This document shows positions 7,397 through 16,246 of a stretch of DNA of 64,000 nt, piece after piece; position 1 is the stretch's first letter, and every line of letters starts with the position of its first letter. The DNA comes from Nocardioides flavescens (GTDB lineage Bacteria > Actinomycetota > Actinomycetes > Propionibacteriales > Nocardioidaceae): contig NZ_WUEK01000006.1 of assembly GCF_009823805.1 (NCBI RefSeq), positions 216,325-280,324 on the forward strand, written 5' to 3'. The notes beneath the pieces are model-generated. The model worked only from the letters and a program-made list of their open reading frames with translations. It had not been told where the DNA came from and did not search any database. Both the position numbers and the translations under genes were made by a program.

Positions 7397-9799
7397 ATGA
7401 TCCGCAAGCCCCCGACGGCCGACATCGACGAGTCCGACCTCCAGGTGTCCCACGCCGAGCACCACGCGGCCGGACCCACGGCCGTCGCGGTGAGCATGAA
7501 GCGCGGCATCGAGCAGATGGGCGTGGTCCGCACCGCCCAGACGCTGCTCAAGCTCAACCAGGCCGACGGGTTCGACTGCCAGGGCTGCGCGTGGCCCGAC
7601 CCCTCGCCCGAGCACCGCCACACCGCGGAGTTCTGCGAGAACGGCGCCAAGGCGGTCACCGAGGAGGCGACGCTGCGCCGGGTCGGCCCGGAGTTCTTCG
7701 CCGCCCACCCGATCGCCGAGCTCGAGCAGCGCACCGACTACTGGCTCGGTCAGCAGGGGCGGATCACGCAGCCGATGGTGCTGCGCGAGGGCGCGACCCA
7801 CTACGAGCCGATCTCGTGGGACGGTGCGTTCGCGCTGATCGCCGAGACCCTCAACGGCCTGGCCTCGCCGGACGAGGCGGTCTTCTACACCTCGGGCAAG
7901 ACCTCCAACGAGGCGGCGTTCGTCTACCAGCTCTTCGCTCGGGCCTACGGCACCAACAACCTGCCCGACTGCTCCAACATGTGCCACGAGTCGACCTCGG
8001 TCGGGCTCGCCGAGGTCATCGGCATCGGCAAGGCGTCGGTGCGCTTCGAGGACGTCCACGACGCCGACGTCATCGTGATCGCCGGCCAGAACCCGGGCAC
8101 CAACCACCCCCGGATGCTCTCGGCGCTCGAGATCGCCAAGAAGAACGGCGCCAAGGTCATCGCGATCAACCCCCTCAAGGAGGCGGGGCTGGTCCGGTTC
8201 AAGAACCCCCAGAACGTCAAGGGCGTCATCGGCAACGGCACCGGCATGGCCGACCTGCACCTCGCGGTGCGGATCAACGGCGACCTGGCGCTCTTCCAGG
8301 CGATCTCCTCGCTGCTGCTCGAGTGGGGCGAGGTCGACCACGACTTCATCGCCCAGCACACCTGGGGCTACGACGCCTACGTCGAGCACCTGCGCACCCT
8401 CGACTGGGACCTCGTCCTGCGCTCCACCGGTCTGACGCGCGCCGAGATCGAGGAGGCCGCCCGGTTGATCGCGGACTCCGAGAAGACCGTCTACTGCTGG
8501 GCGATGGGCATCACCCAGCACAAGAACGGCGTCGCGACGGTCAAGGAGATCAGCAACCTCGCGTTCCTGCGCGGCGACATCGGCAAGCCCGGCGCCGGTC
8601 TGTTCCCCGTGCGCGGCCACTCCAACGTGCAGGGCGACCGCACCATGGGCATCTGGGAGCGCCCGCCGGCCAGCTTCCTGGACTCCCTGCGCGACGAGTT
8701 CGGCTTCGAGCCGCCGCGCGAGCACGGCTACGACGCGGTCGCGGCCGTCAAGGCGATGCGTGACGGCGAGCTCAAGTTCTTCTTCGGTCTGGGCGGCAAC
8801 TTCGTCTCGGCGATGTCGGACACCGAGGTCACCGAGGCCGCGATGCGCAACGCCGACCTCACGGTGCACGTGTCCACCAAGCCCAATCGCTCGCACGTCG
8901 TGCACGGCAAGCAGGCGCTGATCCTGCCGGTGCTGGGTCGCAGCGAGAAGGACCTCACCGGCGGTCACCCGCAGCGGGTCACGGTCGAGGACTCGCTCTG
9001 CTCGGTCCACGCCTCGCACGGGCCGCTCAAGCCGGCCTCCGAGCACCTGCGCTCCGAGGTCGACATCGTCTGCTCGATGGCGCTGGCCACCATCGGCGAG
9101 CGTCACGACCTGCCCTGGGCGGCGTTCCGCGACGACTACACCGAGATCCGCCGCCGCATCGCCCACGTCGTCCCCGGCTGCGCCGGCTACGACGAGAAGG
9201 TCGACCAGCCGGGTGGCTTCGTCCTGCCCCACCCGCCGCGGGACTCCCGCACCTTCCCGACCGACAAGGGCAAGGCGATCTTCACCGTCAGCCCCACCGA
9301 GGTCCTCGAGGTGCCGGAGGGTCGGCTGATCCTGCAGACGATGCGCTCGCACGACCAGTTCAACACGACGATCTACGGCCTCGACGACCGCTACCGCGGT
9401 ATCAAGAACGGCCGTCGCGTCGTGTTCGTCAACCCCGACGACATGGTCGAGCTCGGTCTGCGCGAGGGCCAGTTCGTCGACATCGTCAGCGAGTGGGAGG
9501 ACGGCTCCGAGCGGCTCGCGCCGCGCTTCCGGGTGGTCTCCTACGACACCCCGCGCGGGTGCACCGGCGCCTACTACCCCGAGACCAACGCGCTGGTGCC
9601 TCTCGACTCCAAGGCCGAGGGCAGCAACCAGCCGGCGTTCAAGTCGGTCGTCGTGCGCCTGGTCCCCGAGCGGGTGCCCGGCGACGGTGACGGGGCCGAC
9701 GGCGACGACGAGCGCGCCGACACCGGCTTCAGCGGCGGCACCACCTCCGGCGACGACCCCGACCACAAGCGTCACGTGCAGCCGCTGCACCTGTCCTGA
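7397..9799 (+). CDS. FdhF/YdeP-family molybdopterin oxidoreductase
   Basis: 800 residues with the molybdopterin oxidoreductase fold: an N-terminal region with three cysteines (C61, C64, C80, fewer than the four of classical formate dehydrogenases), the KTSNEAAFVYQ and NNLPDCSNMCHESTSVG blocks around the metal, VIVIAGQNPGTNHPRM for the cofactor, and a C-terminal molydopterin dinucleotide-binding domain (GIKNGRRVVFVNPDD). This pattern fits the YdeP/FdhF2 branch, whose members act on formate or serve in acid and stress responses; the electron donor is not determined. It is a single-gene unit; no FdhD or electron-transfer subunits adjoin it. ATG 7397 is chosen over GTG 7391 by the -10 spacing. 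Confidence 0.85.
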   Translation: MIRKPPTADIDESDLQVSHAEHHAAGPTAVAVSMKRGIEQMGVVRTAQTLLKLNQADGFDCQGCAWPDPSPEHRHTAEFCENGAKAVTEEATLRRVGPEFFAAHPIAELEQRTDYWLGQQGRITQPMVLREGATHYEPISWDGAFALIAETLNGLASPDEAVFYTSGKTSNEAAFVYQLFARAYGTNNLPDCSNMCHESTSVGLAEVIGIGKASVRFEDVHDADVIVIAGQNPGTNHPRMLSALEIAKKNGAKVIAINPLKEAGLVRFKNPQNVKGVIGNGTGMADLHLAVRINGDLALFQAISSLLLEWGEVDHDFIAQHTWGYDAYVEHLRTLDWDLVLRSTGLTRAEIEEAARLIADSEKTVYCWAMGITQHKNGVATVKEISNLAFLRGDIGKPGAGLFPVRGHSNVQGDRTMGIWERPPASFLDSLRDEFGFEPPREHGYDAVAAVKAMRDGELKFFFGLGGNFVSAMSDTEVTEAAMRNADLTVHVSTKPNRSHVVHGKQALILPVLGRSEKDLTGGHPQRVTVEDSLCSVHASHGPLKPASEHLRSEVDIVCSMALATIGERHDLPWAAFRDDYTEIRRRIAHVVPGCAGYDEKVDQPGGFVLPHPPRDSRTFPTDKGKAIFTVSPTEVLEVPEGRLILQTMRSHDQFNTTIYGLDDRYRGIKNGRRVVFVNPDDMVELGLREGQFVDIVSEWEDGSERLAPRFRVVSYDTPRGCTGAYYPETNALVPLDSKAEGSNQPAFKSVVVRLVPERVPGDGDGADGDDERADTGFSGGTTSGDDPDHKRHVQPLHLS

Positions 9800-9825
9800 C
9801 ACCGGTCCTGACGGCGGTCCTCGCG

Positions 9826-9853
9826 CCGGCCTCCTGACACTGTCGGAGGTCGG
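9826..9853 (+). terminator. Possible terminator after the molybdoenzyme gene
   Basis: CCGGCCTCC and GGAGGTCGG pair over 9 bp with one G-U, loop of 10 nt. Confidence 0.4.
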
Positions 9854-9856
9854 TGC

Positions 9857-9862
9857 CAGGAT
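9857..9862 (+). promoter_or_regulatory. Leaderless -10 element for the pirin gene
   Basis: CAGGAT, 6 nt, GTG 9869. Confidence 0.4.
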
Positions 9863-9868
9863 CGTCGC

Positions 9869-10879
9869 GTGAGCAACCTCGAGGACCGTCCTGACGAGGT
9901 GCGCGCTGGTCGAGCAGCGAGCGCCAGCGAGCGTCGTCGAGACCCAGCTGCCGACGGCACCGGTGTGGACGTGCTGGCGCCACGGGAGGTGCCGCTCGGC
10001 GGTCCGCGAGCGATGACCGTGCGCCGCACCCTGCCCTCCCGAGAGCGTTCCCTCATCGGCGCCTGGTGCTTCCTCGACCACTACGGCCCCGACGACGTCG
10101 CCGAGACCGGCGGCATGTCGGTCGCGCCGCATCCCCACACGGGACTGCAGACCGCCTCCTGGCTCTTCACCGGCGAGATCGAGCACCGTGACTCGGCCGG
10201 CCACCACGCCGTCGTCCGGCCCGGCGAGCTCAACCTCATGACCGCGGGCCACGGCATCAGCCACACCGAGGTCTCCACCGCCGAGACCACCGTCCTGCAC
10301 GGCGCCCAGCTGTGGATCGCCCTGCCCGAGGACGCCCGCGACGGCGCGCCCGGCTTCGCCCACCACGTGCCCGAGCCGGTCACCGGGCCGGGCTGGACGG
10401 CCCGGGTCTTCCTCGGCTCGCTGCTCGGCTCCACCTCGCCGGTCGCGACCGCGACGCCGCTGCTGGGGGCCGAGCTCCTCCTCGAGGCCGGCGCCAGCCT
10501 CGAGCTCGACCTCGACGCGGCGTTCGAGCACGGGGTGCTCGTCGACAGAGGCGAGGTCGTCGTGGCCGGCGAGCGCGTCGCTCGCCACGAGCTCGCCTAC
10601 CTCGCCCCCGGCACCGGGTCGACCGTCCTGGAGGTCGAGGCCGACGCCCGCCTGCTCGTGCTCGGCGGGCCGCCGTTCGGCGAGCCGATCGTCATGTGGT
10701 GGAACTTCGTCGGCCGCACCCACGAGGAGGTCGTCGGCTTCCGCGAGGAGTGGCAGGCCCAGCTCGGGGAGGGCGAGGGGGAGCTCGCCGACGGCCGGTT
10801 CGGCGTCCCCGTCGGCAACGAGATGGCCCCGATCCCGGCCCCGGCGCTGCCCAACGCCCGGCTGCGCGAGCGTCGCTGA
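9869..10879 (+). CDS. Pirin-family protein
   Basis: Two cupin domains. The metal-binding motif HPHTGLQT and the GHGISHTE block correspond to the His, His, His, Glu ligands of pirins (quercetinase-like or redox-sensing Fe proteins); the C-terminal pirin domain contains LGGPPFGEPIVMWWNFVGRT. Cytoplasmic, 336 residues. The N-terminal ~30 residues before the cupin are unusual: residues about 13-27 (AGRAASASERRRDPA) are encoded by a diverged family A repeat (9905-9948). The next gene, tag, overlaps the stop codon by one base (TGATG), so the two are translated together. Confidence 0.85.
   Translation: MSNLEDRPDEVRAGRAASASERRRDPAADGTGVDVLAPREVPLGGPRAMTVRRTLPSRERSLIGAWCFLDHYGPDDVAETGGMSVAPHPHTGLQTASWLFTGEIEHRDSAGHHAVVRPGELNLMTAGHGISHTEVSTAETTVLHGAQLWIALPEDARDGAPGFAHHVPEPVTGPGWTARVFLGSLLGSTSPVATATPLLGAELLLEAGASLELDLDAAFEHGVLVDRGEVVVAGERVARHELAYLAPGTGSTVLEVEADARLLVLGGPPFGEPIVMWWNFVGRTHEEVVGFREEWQAQLGEGEGELADGRFGVPVGNEMAPIPAPALPNARLRERR
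9905..9948. repeat. Diverged family A repeat inside a coding sequence
   Basis: Ends read GCTGGTCGAGCA and GTCGTCGAGACCCAGC, matching the GGTGGTCGAGGA ... GTCTCGAGACC ends of intergenic copies. It is in frame and adds about 15 Arg/Ala/Ser-rich residues to pirin. Confidence 0.6.
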
Positions 10880-11493
10880 TGACCGTCGAGGCCGGGCCCG
10901 CCGCGGAGGGGCCGGAGGGCGGGCCGATCGTGGGCGAGGACGGGGTCGCCCGCTGCCCGTGGGCGGGCGGGCCCGGGGTGATGCGCGACTACCACGACAC
11001 CGAGTGGGGCAACCGCGTCAGCGGCGAGTCGGCCTACCTCGAGCGCCTGACGCTGGAGGCGTTCCAGTCCGGGCTGTCGTGGTCGACGATCCTCCACAAG
11101 CGCGAGGCCTTCCGCGAGGTCTTCTGCGGCTTCGACGCCGAGGCGGTGGCGGCGTTCGGACCCGACGACGAGGCGCGGCTGCTGCAGGACGCCCGCATCG
11201 TGCGCAACCGCGCCAAGGTCGCGGCAGCCGTCGTCAACGCCCGCGCCACCGTGGCGCTGCGCGGCGACGGCGGGCTCGAGGCGTTCGTGCTCGGCTTCGC
11301 GCCCGCGCAGCCGCCGGCGCCGCGCACGGTGAGCGAGCTGCAGACCACCTCGCCGGAGTCGACGGCACTGTCGAAGGCGCTGAAGAAGCATGGCTTCGCC
11401 TTCGTCGGACCGACCACGATGTTCGCGCTGATGGAGGCGATCGGTGTCTTCGACCCGCACCTGGTGGGCTGCTTCCGACGGGGTGCGAACTGA
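10879..11493 (+). CDS. tag: DNA-3-methyladenine glycosylase I
   Basis: Removes N3-methyladenine from alkylated DNA. The Tag-type zinc site is intact: RCPWA (Cys) and DYHDTEWG (His) near the N-terminus, DPHLVGC (His, Cys) near the C-terminus. The catalytic-pocket block FQSGLSWSTILHKREAFREVF is present. The ~30 residues before RCPWA are a low-complexity extension relative to E. coli Tag. 204 residues. Start ATG 10879 shares its A with the pirin stop. Confidence 0.9.
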   Translation: MTVEAGPAAEGPEGGPIVGEDGVARCPWAGGPGVMRDYHDTEWGNRVSGESAYLERLTLEAFQSGLSWSTILHKREAFREVFCGFDAEAVAAFGPDDEARLLQDARIVRNRAKVAAAVVNARATVALRGDGGLEAFVLGFAPAQPPAPRTVSELQTTSPESTALSKALKKHGFAFVGPTTMFALMEAIGVFDPHLVGCFRRGAN

Positions 11494-11519
11494 GCGTGGG
11501 GGCACATCCGCCCACCGAT

Positions 11520-11549
11520 TTCAGACTCCGCGCAGGGGCTGTGTATCGT
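11520..11549 (+). promoter_or_regulatory. Promoter of the tRNA-Thr/tRNA-Met/rpmG unit
   Basis: TTCAGA, 18 bp, TATCGT; start of transcription expected near 11556, 24 nt before the tRNA-Thr. Confidence 0.55.
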
Positions 11550-11579
11550 TCTCCGACGGTGCCACTCAGTGGTGCCGAG

Positions 11580-11652
11580 GCCCCTTTAGCTCAGTCGGCA
11601 GAGCGTCTCCATGGTAAGGAGAAGGTCTACGGTTCGATTCCGTAAAGGGGCT
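11580..11652 (+). tRNA. tRNA-Thr (GGT)
   Basis: Acceptor GCCCCTT pairs with AAGGGGC; anticodon loop ATGGTAA with anticodon GGT at 11613-11615; T arm TACGG-TTCGATT-CCGTA; discriminator T. CCA is not encoded. 73 nt. Confidence 0.95.
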
Positions 11653-11701
11653 CTGGCAGGACCGGACCGGTGGCGAGAGCGATCGGTGGTCGTGCCCCCG
11701 T

Positions 11702-11775
11702 GGCGGGGTAGCTCAGGTGGTTAGAGCACACGGCTCATAATCGTGGTGTCGCGGGTTCGAGTCCCGCCCCCGCTA
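11702..11775 (+). tRNA. Elongator tRNA-Met (CAT)
   Basis: Acceptor GGCGGGG pairs with CCCCGCT (first pair G-U); anticodon CAT at 11736-11738; T arm GCGGG-TTCGAGT-CCCGC; discriminator A. The paired position 1-72 argues against initiator tRNA. CCA is not encoded. 74 nt. Confidence 0.95.
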
Positions 11776-11811
11776 CTGCGCAGCACCGACCAGACGACCT
11801 GAGGATTCACC

Positions 11812-11982
11812 GTGGCCAGCAAGAGCTCTGACGTTCGCCCGAAGATCACGCTCGCGTGCACCGAGTGCAAGGAGCGCAACTACATCACCAAGAAGAACCG
11901 GCGCAACAACCCGGATCGCATGGAGATGAAGAAGTTCTGCCCGCGCGACCGCAAGCACACCGTGCACCGCGAGACCCGCTGA
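11812..11982 (+). CDS. rpmG: 50S ribosomal protein L33
   Basis: 56 residues opening [20 protein letters not shown] and ending VHRETR, the actinobacterial L33 pattern. GTG start with GAGGA 7 nt upstream. It belongs to the zinc-ribbon (C+) type, with CTEC at 16-19, but the second pair is broken: FCPRDRKH has only one cysteine where FCPxC is usual. It lies directly behind tRNA-Met and ends at a strong terminator, the conserved actinobacterial order. Confidence 0.93.
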   Translation: MASKSSDVRPKITLACTECKERNYITKKNRRNNPDRMEMKKFCPRDRKHTVHRETR

Positions 11983-12004
11983 CCTCAGCGTCCTCTGCAC
12001 GTCC

Positions 12005-12035
12005 CGACCCCGTCCGGCACCGCCGGGCGGGGTCG
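12005..12035 (+). terminator. Terminator of the tRNA-rpmG unit
   Basis: A 14-bp stem (CGACCCCGTCCGGC against GCCGGGCGGGGTCG, one G-U) with a 3-nt loop, 23 bp after rpmG. Confidence 0.8.
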
Positions 12036-12040
12036 CGCGC

Positions 12041-12072
12041 TTGACCGTTCCACCCGCCCCGGGCCCTATCCT
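12041..12072 (+). promoter_or_regulatory. Promoter of hadAB-murB
   Basis: TTGACC at 12041 and TATCCT at 12067-12072; the 20-bp gap is long, so the -35 is uncertain. The -10 ends 7 nt before ATG 12080. Confidence 0.5.
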
Positions 12073-12079
12073 GGGACCC

Positions 12080-12481
12080 ATGCCGATCGACCAGTCCCTC
12101 GTCGGTCGGGAGTTCCCACCGACCGCCCCGCACGAGGTCGAGGAGTCCCGCGTGCGCGCCTTCGCCGAGACCACCGGCGCGACGTACGACGGCGGGCCGG
12201 TGCCCGCGACGTACCCGATCGTGCTGGCCTTCGAGGCGATGAACGCCTTCCTCGAGGCCGAGCAGGTCGACCTGTTCCGCATCGTCCACGGCGAGCAGCG
12301 CTTCAGCTACGAGCGCCCGGTCGTGCCGGGTGACGTCCTCACCGCCACGCTGACCGTCGCCTCGCTTCGCCAGATCGGCGGCAACGACATCATCGGCACC
12401 ACCAGCGCCGTGACCGACGCCGACGGCGCGCTGGTCTGCTCCACCTCGGCCACGCTCGTGCACCGCGGCGGTGCCGCATGA
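12080..12481 (+). CDS. hadA: (3R)-hydroxyacyl-ACP dehydratase subunit HadA-like (FAS1-like dehydratase domain)
   Basis: 133 residues with a single hot-dog fold of the non-catalytic type: VGREFPPTAPHEVEESRVRAFAETTGA, then GEQRFSYERPVVPGDVLTATLTV. In mycobacteria HadA pairs with HadB to dehydrate 3-hydroxyacyl-ACP in FAS-II. Here there are no other mycolate genes and no hadC, so the pair more likely acts in general fatty-acid or ether-lipid metabolism. The gene overlaps hadB by ATGA. Confidence 0.85.
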   Translation: MPIDQSLVGREFPPTAPHEVEESRVRAFAETTGATYDGGPVPATYPIVLAFEAMNAFLEAEQVDLFRIVHGEQRFSYERPVVPGDVLTATLTVASLRQIGGNDIIGTTSAVTDADGALVCSTSATLVHRGGAA

Positions 12482-12867
12482 GGAGCCTCGCGCCCCGCAC
12501 CTTCACGATCACCCGCGCCGACCTCGTCGCCTACGCCGAGGCGAGCGGCGACCACAACCCCATCCACCAGGACGAGGCCGTCGCCACCAGCGTCGGCCTG
12601 CCCGGCGTCATCGCCCACGGGATGTACACCATGGCGCTGGCCGCCCGCGCCGTCGCCGAGTGGTTCCCGGGGTCCGAGGTGGTCTCGTTCGGCTGCAAGT
12701 TCACCAGCCCCGTCGTCGTGCCCGCCGAGGGCGGCGCCGAGGTCGAGGTCGCCGGCGAGGCCGGTGATCGCGACGCCGACGGGCTGACGACGGTCAAGCT
12801 CACGGTGACCTGTGGCGGCCAGAAGGTGCTCGGCATGCCCAAGGCCGTGGTCCGCGCACGTGGCTGA
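12478..12867 (+). CDS. hadB: MaoC-like dehydratase subunit HadB
   Basis: Catalytic partner of HadA. The hydratase-2 motif YAEASGDHNPIHQDE carries the Asp and His catalytic residues, followed by GLPGVIAHGMYTM. 129 residues, cytoplasmic. ATGA overlap with hadA and an 8-bp overlap with murB show strict co-expression. Confidence 0.9.
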   Translation: MRSLAPRTFTITRADLVAYAEASGDHNPIHQDEAVATSVGLPGVIAHGMYTMALAARAVAEWFPGSEVVSFGCKFTSPVVVPAEGGAEVEVAGEAGDRDADGLTTVKLTVTCGGQKVLGMPKAVVRARG

Positions 12868-13900
12868 GCGTCTCGCCGACCACACCACGCTGCGCCTGGG
12901 CGGTCCCGCCGCCCGCTGGGTCCGGGCGACCACCGAGGCCGAGCTGATCGAGGCCCTCCGCACCGCCGAGGGCTCGCTGCTCGTGCTCGGCGGCGGCAGC
13001 AACCTCGTCGTCGGCGACGCGGGCTACGACGGCACGGTCGTCGAGGTCGCCACGCGCGGGATCACCCCCGACACCTCGCCCGATGACACCGACCCCTCGT
13101 GCGGTGGCGTCCTGGTCCGGGTCGCGGCGGGGGAGTCCTGGGACGGCTTCGTCGCCCACGCCGTCGGGCGCGGTTGGGCCGGCGTCGAGGCGCTGGCCGG
13201 CATCCCCGGCAGCGTCGGGGCCACTCCGGTGCAGAACGTCGGTGCCTACGGCCAGGACGTCTCGCAGACCATCGCCTCGGTGCGGGTCTGGGACCGCACG
13301 TTGGGCGGGGTGCGCACCTTCGCCAACGCCGACTGCGGCTTCGGCTACCGCACCTCCCGCTTCAAGGCCGACCAGCTCCCGACCGGTGGGGGCCGCCACG
13401 TCGTCCTCGACGTCACCTTCCAGCTGCGCCCCGGCACCCTCGGGCAGCCGGTGGCCTACGCCGAGCTCGCCCGGGCCCTCGGCGTCGAGGTGGGGCAGCG
13501 CGCCCCGCTGGCCGACGTACGCGCGGCCGTGCTGGAGCTGCGTCGCGCCAAGGGCATGGTGCTCGACGAGGCCGACCACGACACCTGGAGCGCCGGGTCG
13601 TTCTTCACCAACCCCGTCGTCGACGCGTCCGCCGTGCCCGCCGGCGCCCCGGCCTGGCCGCAGCCCGACGGGCGGGTCAAGACCAGCGCCGCCTGGCTGA
13701 TCGAGCACGCGGGGTTCGGCAAGGGCTACGGCACGGGCCCGGTCACCCTCTCGACCAAGCACACCCTGGCGCTGACCAACCGCGGCGAGGCCACGACCTC
13801 CGACCTGCTGCGCCTGGCGCTGGAGGTGCGTGACGGTGTCGAGCTGGCCTTCGGCATCCGGCTCGAGAACGAGCCGGTGCTGCTCGGCTGCTCGCTGTAG
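12860..13900 (+). CDS. murB: UDP-N-acetylenolpyruvoylglucosamine reductase
   Basis: FAD enzyme that reduces UDP-GlcNAc-enolpyruvate to UDP-MurNAc in peptidoglycan synthesis. FAD-binding motifs LRLGGPAARW and LVLGGGSNLVV; GIPGSVGATPVQNVGAYGQ; catalytic Arg in GFGYRTSRFK, proton-donor Ser in WSAGSFFTNP and C-terminal Glu in ENEPVLLG are all in place. GTG 12860 lies inside the end of hadB. 346 residues, normal for actinobacteria. Confidence 0.95.
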   Translation: MAERLADHTTLRLGGPAARWVRATTEAELIEALRTAEGSLLVLGGGSNLVVGDAGYDGTVVEVATRGITPDTSPDDTDPSCGGVLVRVAAGESWDGFVAHAVGRGWAGVEALAGIPGSVGATPVQNVGAYGQDVSQTIASVRVWDRTLGGVRTFANADCGFGYRTSRFKADQLPTGGGRHVVLDVTFQLRPGTLGQPVAYAELARALGVEVGQRAPLADVRAAVLELRRAKGMVLDEADHDTWSAGSFFTNPVVDASAVPAGAPAWPQPDGRVKTSAAWLIEHAGFGKGYGTGPVTLSTKHTLALTNRGEATTSDLLRLALEVRDGVELAFGIRLENEPVLLGCSL

Positions 13901-13911
13901 CGCCGCGCCGC

Positions 13912-13980
13912 CCGCTGGTCGAGCGCCGCCGTGGGTTGAGGAGGCCGACTACGGCCGTCTCGAAACCACTCGACCAGCGG
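13912..13980. repeat. Family A unit nested in a larger inverted repeat, between convergent genes
   Basis: Outer 12-bp perfect arms CCGCTGGTCGAG and CTCGACCAGCGG enclose one unit (about 13933-13968) with inner stem GGCCG-TAGT-CGGCC. It sits between murB (+) and add (-) and may end both messages. Confidence 0.8.
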
Positions 13981-13997
13981 TGGGTTGGCCGCGCAGG

Positions 13998-15029
13998 TCA
14001 GTCGGGCGCGGCCAGCCAGTCGTCGATGCCGGAGAGCAGCCGCTGACGCACGTCGGACGGTGCGCAGGAGGCGCGCACGGACATCCGGGCGAGCTCGGCG
14101 AGCGTGTCGTCGGAGAGCTCGTGGGCGGCGCGCATGGTGGCGTACTGGCCGGCCAGGCGGGAGCCGAACAGCAGCGGGTCGTCGGCGCCGAGGGCGACGG
14201 TGGCGCCGGCCGCCAGCAGGGTCGGCAGCGGCACCGAGGTGAGGTCGGAGTAGACCCCCAGAGCGACGTTGGAGGTGGGGCACACCTCGAGGGCGACGCC
14301 GGCGGATACGACCCGATCCAGCACCGCGGGGTCCTCGCTGGAGCGCACGCCGTGGCCGAGCCGCTGGGCGTGGAGCGCGTCGAGGCACTGCGTCACGTGG
14401 TCCGCGCCGCGCAGCTCGCCGCCGTGGGGCACGAGCAGCAGGCCGGCGCGCTCGGCGATGCGGAACGCCCCGGCGAACTCCGTCGTCGAGCCGCGGCGCT
14501 CGTCGTTGGAGAGCCCGAAGCCGACGACCCCGCGTCCGGCGTACTGCGCCGCCAGACGGGCGAGGGTGCGGGCGTCGAGGGGGTGGCGGGTGCGGTTGGC
14601 GGCGATCACGACAGCCATGCCGAGCCCGGTCTCGCGCGAGGCCGAGGCCACCGCGTCGAGCACGAGGTCGGTGAACGCCGTGACCCCGCCGAAGCGCGCG
14701 GCGTACCCGCTCGGGTCGACCTGGATCTCCAGCCAGCCGCCGCCGTCGCGGACGTCGTCCTCGGCAGCCTCGAGCACCAGCCGTCGCACGTCGTCCGGCG
14801 TCCGCAGCACCGAGCGCGCCACGTCGTAGAGCCGCTGGAAGCGGAACCAGCCCTTCTCGTCGGCCGCGCTCAGCTCCGGCGGCCACTCCGTGACCAGCTG
14901 CTCGGGCAGCCGGATGCCGTCGCGCTCGGCGAGCTCGAGCAGTGTCGCGTGCCGCATCGAGCCCGTGAAGTGCAGGTGCAGGTGCGCCTTGGGGAGGGTC
15001 CGCAGGTCGCGCGGTGCGGCGGGGCTCAG
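13998..15029 (-). CDS. add: Adenosine deaminase family protein
   Basis: Hydrolytic deaminase of adenosine or a related purine. Zinc ligands: LHLHFTG near residue 18, HGGELR, HGVRS; catalytic GLSNDER and SNVALG, and [10 protein letters not shown]. There is no ATG, GTG or TTG between the aspC stop and the essential HLH motif; the best start is CTG 15029, which overlaps the aspC stop as CTGA, the same geometry as the ATGA/GTGA overlaps elsewhere here. 343 residues from that start. Translation is probably coupled to aspC. Confidence 0.85.
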   Translation of the reverse strand: MSPAAPRDLRTLPKAHLHLHFTGSMRHATLLELAERDGIRLPEQLVTEWPPELSAADEKGWFRFQRLYDVARSVLRTPDDVRRLVLEAAEDDVRDGGGWLEIQVDPSGYAARFGGVTAFTDLVLDAVASASRETGLGMAVVIAANRTRHPLDARTLARLAAQYAGRGVVGFGLSNDERRGSTTEFAGAFRIAERAGLLLVPHGGELRGADHVTQCLDALHAQRLGHGVRSSEDPAVLDRVVSAGVALEVCPTSNVALGVYSDLTSVPLPTLLAAGATVALGADDPLLFGSRLAGQYATMRAAHELSDDTLAELARMSVRASCAPSDVRQRLLSGIDDWLAAPD

Positions 15030-16234
15030 GAGAACAGCTTCTGCAGGCGGGTGACGCCCTCGACGATGTCGTCGTCGCCCAGGGCGTACGACAGCCGCAG
15101 GTAGCCCGGCGACCCGAACGCCTCGCCCGGCACGACCGCGACCTCGGCCTTCTCGAGGATGAGCTCCGACAGCTCGGCGGAGGTCTCGACCATGCGGCCG
15201 TCGTGCTGGCGTCCGAGCAGCCCCTTGACCGAGGGGTAGGCGTAGAAGGCGCCACCGGGCATCGGGCAGACGACCCCGTCGATCTCGTTGAGCATCGACA
15301 CGATCGTGTGCCGGCGCCGGTCGAAGGCGACCTTCATCTCCTCGACGGCCGCAAGGTCGCCCTCGAGGGCGGCGATCGCGGCGCGCTGGGCGACGTTGGC
15401 GACGTTGGAGGTGGCGTGCGACTGCAGGTTGGTCGCCGCCTTGACGAGGTCCTTGGGTCCGATCATCCAACCGACCCGCCAGCCGGTCATCGCGTAGGTC
15501 TTCGCGACGCCGTTGACGATCACGCAGTTGTCGGCGAGGAACGGGCACAGCACCGGCATCGACCCGGTGTCGGCGCCGTCGTAGACGAGGTGCTCGTAGA
15601 TCTCGTCGGTCAGCACCCACAGGTCGTGGTCCTCGACCCACTGCCCGATCGCCTTGATCTCCTCGGAGGTGTAGATCGCGCCGGTGGGGTTGGAGGGGCT
15701 GACGAACAGCAGCACCTTCGTCTTCTCGGTGCGCGCCGCCTCGAGCTGCTCGACGGTGACCTTGTAGTCCTGGGTCTCGTCGGCGAGCACCTCGACCGCG
15801 ACGCCGCCCGCGAGCTGGATCGACTCCGGGTAGGTCGTCCAGTACGGCGCGGGCACGATCACCTCGTCGCCCGGGTCGAGCATCGCCGCGAACGCCGCGT
15901 AGATCGCCTGCTTGCCGCCGTTGGTCACGAGCACCTGCGCGGGCTCGATCTCGTAGCCGCTGTCGCGCCGGGTCTTGTCGACGATCGCCTGCTTGAGCTC
16001 GGGCAGGCCGCCGGCGGGCGTGTAGCGGTGGTTCTTGGGCTCACGGGCGGCGGTGACGGCCGCCTCCACGATGTAGTCGGGGGTGGGGAAGTCCGGCTCG
16101 CCGGCACCGAACCCGATGACCGGACGACCCTCGGCCTTGAGCGCCTTCGCCTTGGCGTCGACCTTCAGCGTCGCCGACTCGGCGATGGCACCGAGTCGCT
16201 GGGAGACACGTCGTTCGCGCGGGGAGCTCGTCAT
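15026..16234 (-). CDS. aspC: Pyridoxal-phosphate aminotransferase, aspartate aminotransferase type
   Basis: Class I/II aminotransferase of the I-gamma type. [21 protein letters not shown] (Asn contacts PLP), [13 protein letters not shown] (Asp), and [16 protein letters not shown] with the Schiff-base Lys and the phosphate-binding Arg. Interconverts aspartate and oxaloacetate with glutamate/2-oxoglutarate. 402 residues. ATG 16234 follows TACGAT by 6 nt. Confidence 0.92.
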   Translation of the reverse strand: MTSSPRERRVSQRLGAIAESATLKVDAKAKALKAEGRPVIGFGAGEPDFPTPDYIVEAAVTAAREPKNHRYTPAGGLPELKQAIVDKTRRDSGYEIEPAQVLVTNGGKQAIYAAFAAMLDPGDEVIVPAPYWTTYPESIQLAGGVAVEVLADETQDYKVTVEQLEAARTEKTKVLLFVSPSNPTGAIYTSEEIKAIGQWVEDHDLWVLTDEIYEHLVYDGADTGSMPVLCPFLADNCVIVNGVAKTYAMTGWRVGWMIGPKDLVKAATNLQSHATSNVANVAQRAAIAALEGDLAAVEEMKVAFDRRRHTIVSMLNEIDGVVCPMPGGAFYAYPSVKGLLGRQHDGRMVETSAELSELILEKAEVAVVPGEAFGSPGYLRLSYALGDDDIVEGVTRLQKLFS

Positions 16235-16240
16235 GGCCCC

Positions 16241-16246
16241 ATCGTA
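16241..16246 (-). promoter_or_regulatory. Leaderless -10 element for aspC
   Basis: TACGAT on the minus strand, 6 nt before ATG 16234. Confidence 0.5.

Noticed and set aside
7220..10723. 1167-codon open frame antisense to the molybdoenzyme and pirin genes
   Set aside because: Low-complexity Val/Gly/Asp-rich mirror of two well-supported genes.
12480..13900. hadC next to hadAB
   Set aside because: The third gene is clearly murB; no second HadA-like subunit is present.
13998..15641. Add protein extended upstream through aspC
   Set aside because: The extension is an Arg-rich off-frame translation of aspC.
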